This document shows positions 1 through 6,246 of a stretch of DNA of 51,089 bases, one piece after another. Both the position numbers and the translations under genes were made by a program. Position 1 is the first letter of the stretch. Each line of letters starts with the position of its first letter. The notes under the pieces were generated by a model, which worked only from the letters and a program-made list of their open reading frames with translations, did no database searches and had not been told where the DNA came from. Source of the DNA: CAZHOV01 sp964534315 (GTDB lineage Bacteria > Bacteroidota > Bacteroidia > Chitinophagales > Saprospiraceae); NCBI GenBank assembly GCA_964534315.1, contig CAZHOV010000015.1, positions 1-51,089 on the forward strand. Reading direction: 5' to 3'.

Positions 1-48
1 CATATATTGTATAACAACTTTGCTCCTCCCAGCTTTGGCGGCTATTGA
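1..48 (+). CDS. possible 3' end of a truncated upstream gene
   Basis: The first frame is open from the window edge to a TGA at 46-48 and would encode a C-terminus ending PPSFGGY. A strong terminator-type hairpin follows 15 bp later, which is what one expects after a real gene end. Frame 2 is also open, to a TAG at 53-55, so the frame cannot be decided from 48 bases. No family can be assigned. Confidence 0.25.
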   Translation, partial: HILYNNFAPPSFGGY

Positions 49-63
49 TATCTAGCTAGTTGA

Positions 64-102
64 CAAAAAAATCCAGATTTTGAACAAAATCTGGATTTTT
101 TC
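64..102. terminator. bidirectional intrinsic terminator
   Basis: A perfect 17-bp inverted repeat (core AATCCAGATTTT / AAAATCTGGATT) encloses a 4-nt loop GAAC. It has an A-tract on the left and a T-tract on the right, so it reads as stem plus U-run on both strands. It sits between a possible plus-strand gene end at 48 and the minus-strand small gene ending at 181, and could serve both. Confidence 0.75.
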
Positions 103-180
103 TTTTCGGTTAAGGCACACTGACCTTAACATTTTTTCAAGGTATGTCTTTAATGAGAAACAATTACTTCGCAACCACCA

Positions 181-339
181 TTAAGGCTTCGGATAAGAAC
201 GCTTCACTTTAGCGTTCAAGGTTTCTTTTTTAAGCTTAATCGTTTTTAAGCCTTTCTTTCTCAGCGACTTGTTGAGCTGATCACCAAGCTGCTTGAGTTG
301 GTTGAGTTCTTGTGCGCGCAATACGGATGCAATGTTCAT
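181..339 (-). CDS. small basic 52-aa protein, unknown function
   Basis: An uninterrupted minus-strand frame of 53 codons runs from ATG (337-339) to TAA (181-183). The product starts MNIASVLRAQELNQL and is rich in Lys, Leu and Gln. The first half looks like an amphipathic helix and the second half is strongly basic (KKGLKTIKLKKE), so the calculated charge is clearly positive. There is no signal peptide and no cysteine. The bidirectional terminator at 64-102 lies in the right place to end this transcript. The family is not recognised; the composition is compatible with an RNA- or DNA-binding or ribosome-associated peptide, but that is a guess. No clear Shine-Dalgarno is visible, as usual in this phylum. 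Confidence 0.5.
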   Translation of the reverse strand: MNIASVLRAQELNQLKQLGDQLNKSLRKKGLKTIKLKKETLNAKVKRSYPKP

Positions 340-420
340 GGGTTCAGGTTAAAAAAATTAGAAAATAGTTTTGGCAATAGTTCAAATTTATAACTCCTTG
401 TTTTACAATTTAGTTCTGGA

Positions 421-451
421 TTTGTTGCAATATTTATTTTTTTTATTTTCG
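421..451 (+). promoter_or_regulatory. candidate Bacteroidota-type promoter
   Basis: TTTG at 421-424 is followed 19 nt later by TATTTTCG at 444-451. This fits the phylum's sigma-A consensus (TTTG, about 19 nt, TAnnTTTG) with one mismatch. It would start transcription near 458, upstream of the secreted-protein gene. Confidence 0.45.
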
Positions 452-627
452 GAGTTCATTTTTGCTAAATAGGCGACAAAATGAAAAAAAATCATATGTC
501 TTTCTCGTTCATAAAGAACGCTACAAATTATAGAGCAAATTTTGTGCCGAAAGGTTGTATAAGAAAGGGAAAAAGAGGAATATGGGGAATTAGTAATTTA
601 GGAAAACAGGAAATTTCGGTAAGGGAA

Positions 628-1323
628 ATGAAAAAAACATTTAATATGAGCTCCATAAATAAATTTTTGCTACCCATCGTGCTATTACTGGGCGGGTTGA
701 AAATGACCGGACAAGAAATACGCAGTGCAGAAGAATTAGCTCTGAAAGGCTATAAACGCTTTGCAGTAGAATCCGGAATCGTCCAATATAAACTAGAAGG
801 TACTAATACAGGGACGGAAGCCCTTTACTTCGATAACTGGGGCTGGCGAGCAGGATTACATACGATCTCCAACATCCGGACGATCGATATGAGTAGGTCT
901 GAAAATATAGCAAAAATCATCGATGGATGGATTCAATACAACCTGGAAAAAAATACCATGAATGGCACCAAATTGGTCAACCCCGAATTAAAGGCCTGGT
1001 GGGAAAAATATAAAACTTATCCTGAAGATCGTTCAGCAATTGGGAAACAAGTCCTGATGGCTTCGGGTGGAGAACCAACCGGAAAAGGAGTTGTGCTGGG
1101 AAGACCCTGCGAGATCTGGAACATCCCGGCTTGGGGCGCCAAACTGTGGCTCTGGAAGGGAATACCTCTAAAATACACCATAGCAAAACTGGGAATGAAA
1201 TACACCGCTACCGCAACTTCTGTTCAGATCGATATCGAAGTACCCGAAAAATCCCTCCTGCTATCCCCTGATGCTCATATCACAATGGATTTGATTGGAA
1301 AATGGGAAAGCAATGGGCAATGA
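628..1323 (+). CDS. secreted protein of unknown function
   Basis: The 231-residue product begins MKKTFNMSSINKFLLPIVLL, a typical export signal with a probable cleavage site near LKMTGQ-E, so it is probably periplasmic or surface-exposed. The frame stays open up to an ATG at 481, but that start adds 49 basic residues in front of the signal peptide; 628 (or 646) is preferred on protein grounds. The promoter-like sequence at 421-451 lies closer to 481, so a long leader or a leader peptide is possible. The mature part has a repeated pattern (IVQYKLEG, GTEALYFDNWG, GKGVVLGRPCEIW) suggesting a beta-rich lipid- or ligand-binding fold. No family is recognised with confidence. The last codons and TGA stop lie inside a heptamer repeat array. 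Confidence 0.75.
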   Translation: MKKTFNMSSINKFLLPIVLLLGGLKMTGQEIRSAEELALKGYKRFAVESGIVQYKLEGTNTGTEALYFDNWGWRAGLHTISNIRTIDMSRSENIAKIIDGWIQYNLEKNTMNGTKLVNPELKAWWEKYKTYPEDRSAIGKQVLMASGGEPTGKGVVLGRPCEIWNIPAWGAKLWLWKGIPLKYTIAKLGMKYTATATSVQIDIEVPEKSLLLSPDAHITMDLIGKWESNGQ

Positions 1324-1359
1324 ACAATGAGCAATGAATAATGAATAATGAATAATGAA
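1311..1359 (+). repeat. heptanucleotide tandem array spanning a stop codon
   Basis: Seven consecutive 7-nt units, CAATGGG, CAATGAA, CAATGAG, CAATGAA and then TAATGAA three times, run without interruption. The TGA stop of the preceding gene (1321-1323) is part of unit 2, and the last three or four sense codons are encoded by the array. It faces a mirror-image array at 1395-1436. Confidence 0.85.
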
Positions 1360-1361
1360 TT

Positions 1362-1394
1362 TAATAATTGAAAATCAAAGATTTTCAATTATTA
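1362..1394. terminator. perfect 15-bp hairpin between convergent genes
   Basis: TAATAATTGAAAATC (1362-1376) and its exact reverse complement (1380-1394) are separated by AAA. It lies between the convergent stop codons at 1323 and 1422 and between two heptamer arrays. The stem is AT-rich and lacks a clean U-tract, so it may terminate transcription in both directions or simply be part of the repeat structure. Confidence 0.6.
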
Positions 1395-1436
1395 CATTGC
1401 ACATTGCACATTGCACATTCCTCATTGCAAATTGCT
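1395..1436 (-). repeat. heptanucleotide array spanning the stop of the epimerase gene
   Basis: Six 7-nt units: CATTGCA three times, CATTCCT, CATTGCA, AATTGCT. Read on the minus strand the stop codon TGA (1422-1424) and the last codons of the epimerase gene lie within units of the form CAATGAG and CAATTTG. Its reverse complement has the same CAATG core as the array at 1311-1359, so the two convergent gene ends carry matching arrays. Confidence 0.85.
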
Positions 1437-2378
1437 AAAGGTTTTCCACCATTTCACATATGCTCTGATGCCCTCCACAATATTAGTAGAAGGTTCATAA
1501 CCCAACAATTTTTTTGCTTTAGAAATATCGGCATAGGTGATTTGAACATCTCCGGGTTGGTGGGGGAGTTCATGGACAATCGCCTTTTTACCGATAGCTT
1601 CTTCAACGGCTTCGATCAACCCTTTGAGGGTGATCGTAGAAGATTCCCCGATATTAAATACATCGTATCCCTTCAACTTTTCCATGCTGAGGAGTACACC
1701 TTGCACGATATCGTCGATATACGTATAATCCCTGGCTGAGGAACCGTCGCCAAACATTTGTATTGGGTGATCGTTCAAAATATTCCTGGTAAAGGCGCTA
1801 ATCGCCATCTCCGGACGCTGGCGGGGACCGTAAACAGAGAAAAAACGCATACAGAAAATATCGAAATGGTATAAATGATGGTAATTGTAGCACATCAGTT
1901 CGCAGGCTTTCTTGGTAGCAGCATAGGGAGAGATAGGAAAGTCTACATTATCTTCTTCTGAAAAAGGAACTTTTTTGTTATTGCCATAAACGGAACTGGA
2001 AGAGGCAAAGATCATTTTTCGGACGTTTGCTTCCTTCATAGCTTCCAAAATACGGAGCGTGCCGGTAATATTGACATCATAGTACAGCTTTGGGTCCTTA
2101 ATAGAAGGCCTGACGCCCGCCCGCGCGGCCAGATGCACCACCAGATCAATGCGGTGGTCGGAAAAGATCGACTGCAAAAGCTCTTCATTCCTGATATCTC
2201 CTTCTATAAAAGTGTAGCGGTCGGATTGAACCGCTTCAGCTATATTCTGTTTTTTTATATTTATATCGTAATAGTTATCCAGGTTGTCGAGGCTGATTAC
2301 CTGGTGACCTTCCTTGAGCAACCGGTCTGCTAAATGTGAGCCAATAAATCCCGCACCTCCCGTAATGAGTACCTTCAT
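1422..2378 (-). CDS. NAD-dependent nucleotide-sugar epimerase (UDP-glucuronate 4-epimerase-like)
   Basis: A 318-aa short-chain dehydrogenase/reductase of the extended sugar-epimerase family. The N-terminal dinucleotide-binding motif GGAGFIGSHLADRL starts at residue 7. The catalytic Ser/Tyr/Lys set is visible in SSSSVYG and SPYAATKKACELM (YxxxK). RFFSVYGPRQRPEMA and GDGSSARDYTYIDD match the UDP-glucuronate 4-epimerase group, which interconverts UDP-glucuronate and UDP-galacturonate in the cytosol for capsule or LPS synthesis. The exact substrate is inferred and could be another UDP-sugar. It is the last gene of a minus-strand run behind the UPF0104 and GT2 genes, which supports an envelope-glycan role. 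Length is normal for the family. Confidence 0.88.
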   Translation of the reverse strand: MKVLITGGAGFIGSHLADRLLKEGHQVISLDNLDNYYDINIKKQNIAEAVQSDRYTFIEGDIRNEELLQSIFSDHRIDLVVHLAARAGVRPSIKDPKLYYDVNITGTLRILEAMKEANVRKMIFASSSSVYGNNKKVPFSEEDNVDFPISPYAATKKACELMCYNYHHLYHFDIFCMRFFSVYGPRQRPEMAISAFTRNILNDHPIQMFGDGSSARDYTYIDDIVQGVLLSMEKLKGYDVFNIGESSTITLKGLIEAVEEAIGKKAIVHELPHQPGDVQITYADISKAKKLLGYEPSTNIVEGIRAYVKWWKTFSNLQ

Positions 2379-2457
2379 CGTGATTGGTTATTAGTTAAAA
2401 TAAAAATGGTTTGTTGAAAACAGGCGCAAATATAGCCCAAATAAAGTAGTTTTTTCA

Positions 2458-3348
2458 CTAAACGCCGCTACTTATCCCTTCGTCAAACGCTACTTTTGGA
2501 TGATAAAATAAGTAGTAAATACCGGCCAGTGAGACGAGGACAGTAATTAAATAGAAGAGTAAACTCAACGTGACCGCAATGCTTTGATCAAGCTGAAATA
2601 AATCTGCTCCATAATAAAAAGTGATCTCCCTGACACCCGCTCCCCCGATACTGATGGGTAAAGTAGCCATGATAGAACTGATCAAAAACAAGCTGACATA
2701 GGCCGCCTGGTGATCAAAGGTACCCAAAGCGAAGAGAATTGCCAGTGCTGATACGGACTGAGCAAATTGCACACCAAAAGAGTACATGGTGACTTTTACA
2801 AAGGAAAATTTAAAATCTTTAAAAAATAGATGAAGGAATAAATAATAGCCTACTATAGAAAGCGGAAAGGAGAGCCAGATAATACTCTTAAAAGGAAAAG
2901 GTAGAAGGGTGAAGTATAAAAATAAAATAGCCAGACAAAAAAGAGCCAGCATACCGTTTAATCGGTCGAGAAACATGACAGTAACCAGTTTCTTAACGCC
3001 TGTTTTGAAGTGTTTTTGAAGATAGATCACTTTGTAACCATCACCACCAACAGCACCTGGGAGGAAGAGATTGTAATACATCCCCAAGAGATAGAGTTCG
3101 AGATTGAATCGGTCGGTAATATAAACCCCCGCATCCCGGAACAAGATATTCAACCGGTAAGCGGCAATAAGTTTAGAGAGGATGAAAAAAAGAACTCCCA
3201 GCAATAACCAACCGAAGTGGGCAGATTTAACGATCCGCCATACTTCCCGTATGTCTATTTTGGTGAAAACCAGGTAAAGTATTGCAATTGAAACAGCTAG
3301 TTTCAAGAAGAACTTCACATATCTCATGATGGTTTTACGGTCGCTCAT
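2458..3348 (-). CDS. UPF0104/AglD-type flippase-like integral membrane protein
   Basis: A 296-aa polytopic protein with about eight hydrophobic segments. It has the pattern of the lysylphosphatidylglycerol synthetase transmembrane (UPF0104/AglD) family: KLIAAYRLNILFRDAG, LPGAVGGDGYKV, FLDRLNGM and PISIGGAGVREITF. The catalytic aminoacyl-transfer domain of MprF is absent, so this is the membrane part only; such proteins are often linked to lipid or polyprenyl-glycan translocation. Its ATG overlaps the TGA of the upstream GT2 gene by ATGA (3345-3348), which fixes the start and indicates translational coupling. Pairing with a DPM1-like transferase suggests a lipid-linked sugar pathway. A second UPF0104 protein is at 22069. 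Confidence 0.85.
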   Translation of the reverse strand: MSDRKTIMRYVKFFLKLAVSIAILYLVFTKIDIREVWRIVKSAHFGWLLLGVLFFILSKLIAAYRLNILFRDAGVYITDRFNLELYLLGMYYNLFLPGAVGGDGYKVIYLQKHFKTGVKKLVTVMFLDRLNGMLALFCLAILFLYFTLLPFPFKSIIWLSFPLSIVGYYLFLHLFFKDFKFSFVKVTMYSFGVQFAQSVSALAILFALGTFDHQAAYVSLFLISSIMATLPISIGGAGVREITFYYGADLFQLDQSIAVTLSLLFYLITVLVSLAGIYYLFYHPKVAFDEGISSGV

Positions 3349-4304
3349 TCCGTTTCAACCTCCTGAGGCTGGCCTTTAATGATTCTCCGGATTTTATATG
3401 GGGTTTTTTGTTGGGATTCATAATACGTTCGCATTAATATTTCAACCACAATGCCGGTAGTGATCAATTGAATGCCACCGACTATCAGTAATACTCCCAA
3501 CAACAATAATGGCTTTCCCCAGATATCTTGCCCCATGATCTTTAGTCCTAAGAGATAAACATTTATCAAAGCGCCAATTCCAAAAATAAACAACCCCCAG
3601 CTGGCGAAGAGGTGCATGGGCTTTTGCATATATTTCCTAAAGAATAGCATGAGTAACAGATCACTTACTACTTTAAATGTGCGGTTAATGCCATATTTCG
3701 ATTTTCCAAACTGGCGCGCATGGTGTTTGACATCCACCTGGGTGATAGTTGCTCCTTCTAAGCGGGCCAGTACCGGAATAAAACGATGTAGTTCCCCATA
3801 CAACCCCATATCCTTAGCAATCTCCTTCTTAAATACCTTAAGGGTGCAGCCATAGTCTTTAATCTTTACCCCCGCTGACTGGCGAATGATATAATTGGCA
3901 ATATTACTGGGAATTTTTCTTAAAAACATGCCGTCCTTTCGGTTCGCTCTGTATCCGGCTACCAGGTCCCATTCCTCCTTTTCCGCCACTTCCAGCATCA
4001 TGGGAATATCAGAGGGATCATTCTGCAAGTCGCCGTCCATGGTTACAATATATTCTCCCTGGGCCAGATCGATACCTGCCGCGAGAGCCGAGCTCTGCCC
4101 GTAATTCTTCCGCAGTTCTGCAATAATCAATCGATCATGCACGATACTGCGAAGTTCTTTAAGCGTATTATCCGTTGAGCCGTCATCTACATAAATGATC
4201 TCATAATCAAAATCCTTTAATGCTTCCGTGATTTGATTGACTAACGGCTTTATATTCTCTTCCTCATTATAAACACAAACTACAACTGATAATTTTGGCT
4301 TCAT
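3345..4304 (-). CDS. GT2 family (DPM1/ArnC-like) polyprenyl-phosphate glycosyltransferase
   Basis: The start at 4304 (MKPKLSVVVCVYNEEENI) puts the GT-A fold at the N-terminus; an ATG at 4334 would add ten residues. Motifs in order are VVCVYNEEEN, YVDDGSTDNT, the metal-binding TMDGDLQNDP and YGCTLKVFKKE. These match the dolichol-phosphate mannosyltransferase/ArnC/GtrB group, which loads a sugar onto a polyprenyl-phosphate carrier at the inner face of the membrane. Two transmembrane segments follow (roughly residues 225-295) with a basic tail, as in GtrB-like enzymes. It overlaps the UPF0104 gene by 4 nt, so the pair is probably translated together. The likely consumer of the lipid-linked sugar is a GT-C enzyme such as the neighbouring GT39-like protein. 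Confidence 0.9.
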   Translation of the reverse strand: MKPKLSVVVCVYNEEENIKPLVNQITEALKDFDYEIIYVDDGSTDNTLKELRSIVHDRLIIAELRKNYGQSSALAAGIDLAQGEYIVTMDGDLQNDPSDIPMMLEVAEKEEWDLVAGYRANRKDGMFLRKIPSNIANYIIRQSAGVKIKDYGCTLKVFKKEIAKDMGLYGELHRFIPVLARLEGATITQVDVKHHARQFGKSKYGINRTFKVVSDLLLMLFFRKYMQKPMHLFASWGLFIFGIGALINVYLLGLKIMGQDIWGKPLLLLGVLLIVGGIQLITTGIVVEILMRTYYESQQKTPYKIRRIIKGQPQEVETE

Positions 4305-4351
4305 GATATATTTTTTCGGATTGATTTGCTGCAAAGATAGAGAGAAACGAT

Positions 4352-4459
4352 TAATAGTTCGTAGTCAATAGTTGGTAGTGTCCAGGTATTATAGCAAATC
4401 TCCAAAATCAACCTAACTACTAACTATTCATTGTACATTGCCCATTGTTTCTTGCTCTT
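4352..4459. repeat. two heptamer arrays in the GT39/GT2 intergenic region
   Basis: Units of 7 nt run at 4352-4379 (TAATAGT, TCGTAGT, CAATAGT, TGGTAGT) and again at 4411-4459 (ACCTAAC, TACTAAC, TATTCAT, TGTACAT, TGCCCAT, TGTTTCT, TGCTCTT). The second array repeats the unit order of the array at 4551-4613, so the two look like diverged copies of one array. Confidence 0.75.
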
Positions 4460-4469
4460 AACAAATATA

Positions 4470-4541
4470 ATGGTGCGCTGCACCATCAAATTGATATTAT
4501 TCTCTTTCGCTACAAAGATTTTGGTGCGCTGCACCAATCTT
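4470..4541. repeat. pair of GGTGCGCTGCACC palindromes
   Basis: ATGGTGCGCTGCACCAT (4470-4486) and a second copy of the same 13-bp core (about 4522-4537) lie about 50 bp apart. The second core is extended by flanking AAAGATT / AATCTTT arms. Each can form a tight hairpin. The pair is bracketed by heptamer arrays on both sides. It may be a repeat family or a transcription signal; no protein-binding assignment is made. Confidence 0.6.
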
Positions 4542-4550
4542 TCCCAGAAC

Positions 4551-4613
4551 TGCTAACTACTAACTACTAATTATTAATTATTCATTATTCATTATTCCTT
4601 GCTCTTTGCTTTA
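4551..4613 (-). repeat. heptamer array spanning the stop of the GT39 gene
   Basis: Nine 7-nt units (TGCTAAC, TACTAAC, TACTAAT, TATTAAT, TATTCAT twice, TATTCCT, TGCTCTT, TGCTTTA). The minus-strand stop TAA (4592-4594) is inside the array, and the C-terminal residues KAKSKE of the GT39-like protein are encoded by its last units. This is a clear case of a tandem repeat running across a gene end. Confidence 0.85.
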
Positions 4614-6184
4614 ACCACCCAACACTTCTCTCTCAAATACCGCACCGCCATCTCATCTAGCTTTTCAAATTGTTGGAGATCGACCGAGTTTGGTTTGACG
4701 ATATAGATAACGTCCTTTCTATCAAGGGTATCGGTTCTGCGTACGATTCTGTTTTGGATATTGGTAACGTAAAAACAATTAGCTGTAATTTCACCCAGAT
4801 TTCTGTGTAAAACGATTTGCTCGTCTTTAAATCGCTCTGCTATTCGTTTGGCATCTGTTCTGACTACTGCTCCCCAATCGTTGGCGTCCCGGTCTGGCAT
4901 AACAAACACATTGAAACCTGTTCTAACCACTAACAAAAGGATAACGAATAACATCACGCGTTGCTTCTTCCAACTAAAGAAAAAGAACAATAATAAGGCG
5001 AGCGCAACATTAAAAAGTACTGCTTTTATGAATACGTTTGGAATGAAATGGATGCGCTCCAGGAAATATGGGGTGAAACTGCCAAGGAAAGAAAGGGCGG
5101 CAAGGATCAGAAAGAAGCGATCCATCCCTTTCCATATTTTGGTTCCACTCTTTTCATGCCATCGGTAAGCAACGATCAGGAGGGCAAAAAGTATGGGGGT
5201 GAACATAAATAAATACCTCGGATATACTTCTACCGATAGCCAGTAGATGGGGATGTTTACCAAAAAAATAATGAAAGAGGTTACTAAAAAATCATGCTTT
5301 CGGAGGAGTTCACGAACTTCTTTATTCCATAAGAAAACAATAAATAACGTCCAGGGAAGAAAATGGTAAATAATTTCGAAAGGGAAGGTGAAAAGATGTA
5401 AAATAGTATCGCCAATTCCGTACTCTATAGCGGTTCGCTTTGCAGATTCCTCCAGGATGGTGGAGAAAACCGTCGAGAGTTTGTGAATACGGTTGTACAA
5501 ATAGTAATAACCGCCTAGGATTAGCGCGAAAAGACCGATACCAGCGAAGTGAGGCAGGTGGAATAGTCGCTTGAATTCCTTTTTATAAATAAAGATACCA
5601 AGCAGTGTAAATGCCTGGAAGGCTAATGCAGGCAGCCCTTTTAGTAAAAAGGCGATGGCTGATAGAAAATAGCTGATCAGAAAAAGGCGGTAAAAATTCC
5701 GTTGCCCGAACTGATGATAAATGGTCATAAACAATAAAAAGATGACCCAGGAAAAGCAAACATCGATTAAGCCCAGCCAGGAGTCGTAAAAGAGGATACG
5801 CCCGCAGGTAATTAGAGCAAAAGCAACAAGAAAGGAGGTTCTGCGATCAAAATATTTGCGCATGTAGTGGAAAACGCTACCGGCAAAGATCAATAGAAAT
5901 ATAACGGTCGCCAGCCGGGTGGTAAACGCATCGGCGCCCCCATTTATCCTGTAGAAAACCATTAAAATCCAGTTGAAGAGGGGCGGTTTCCGATAGTAAT
6001 AATCGCCAATAATGGTCGGCGTAATGTAATTACCGGAGATTATCATTTCCATGGCTACCAATCCCCGGATTGATTCATCATTGATAAGCGTAATCAGGTC
6101 GAGGTTAATAAGTAGAGCGGGAAAAAGAAGGAGGATGGCGACAACCATTAAAATCGTTTCTTTTTTCCGGTCGGTAAGTTTCAT
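4592..6184 (-). CDS. GT39/ArnT-like membrane glycosyltransferase (PMT_2 type)
   Basis: A 530-aa GT-C fold protein with about 10-12 transmembrane segments in the first 430 residues and a soluble C-terminal tail. The first periplasmic loop carries the acidic motif of the family (NDESIRGLVAMEM) followed by YYYRKPPLFNW, the KPP-L signature of ArnT/PMT_2 proteins. Such enzymes transfer a sugar from a polyprenyl-phosphate donor to lipid A, protein or glycan on the outer face of the inner membrane. Acceptor and sugar cannot be read from sequence. It lies upstream of the GT2/UPF0104 pair, separated by 250 bp of repeats, so the group may be functionally linked. The C-terminus KAKSKE is encoded by repeat units. 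Confidence 0.88.
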   Translation of the reverse strand: MKLTDRKKETILMVVAILLLFPALLINLDLITLINDESIRGLVAMEMIISGNYITPTIIGDYYYRKPPLFNWILMVFYRINGGADAFTTRLATVIFLLIFAGSVFHYMRKYFDRRTSFLVAFALITCGRILFYDSWLGLIDVCFSWVIFLLFMTIYHQFGQRNFYRLFLISYFLSAIAFLLKGLPALAFQAFTLLGIFIYKKEFKRLFHLPHFAGIGLFALILGGYYYLYNRIHKLSTVFSTILEESAKRTAIEYGIGDTILHLFTFPFEIIYHFLPWTLFIVFLWNKEVRELLRKHDFLVTSFIIFLVNIPIYWLSVEVYPRYLFMFTPILFALLIVAYRWHEKSGTKIWKGMDRFFLILAALSFLGSFTPYFLERIHFIPNVFIKAVLFNVALALLLFFFFSWKKQRVMLFVILLLVVRTGFNVFVMPDRDANDWGAVVRTDAKRIAERFKDEQIVLHRNLGEITANCFYVTNIQNRIVRRTDTLDRKDVIYIVKPNSVDLQQFEKLDEMAVRYLREKCWVVKAKSKE

Positions 6185-6205
6185 GAAATTAGCGGGTGGT
6201 ATAGA

Positions 6206-6233
6206 TGCTGGCTTATCGACTTATAAGCCAGCA
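6206..6233 (-). terminator. 11-bp hairpin after dsbD-like gene
   Basis: TGCTGGCTTAT and its exact reverse complement are separated by 6 nt (CGACTT). It sits in the 62-bp gap between the end of the DsbD gene (6247) and the start of the GT39 gene (6184), both on the minus strand. There is no long U-tract, so it may be a weak terminator or processing site. Confidence 0.5.
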
Positions 6234-6246
6234 CCTATTCAGTTAA

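Noticed and set aside
481..627. N-terminal extension of the secreted protein to the ATG at 481
   Set aside because: The 49 extra residues are basic and precede a clear signal peptide. The nearby promoter-like sequence leaves some doubt, which is noted in the entry.
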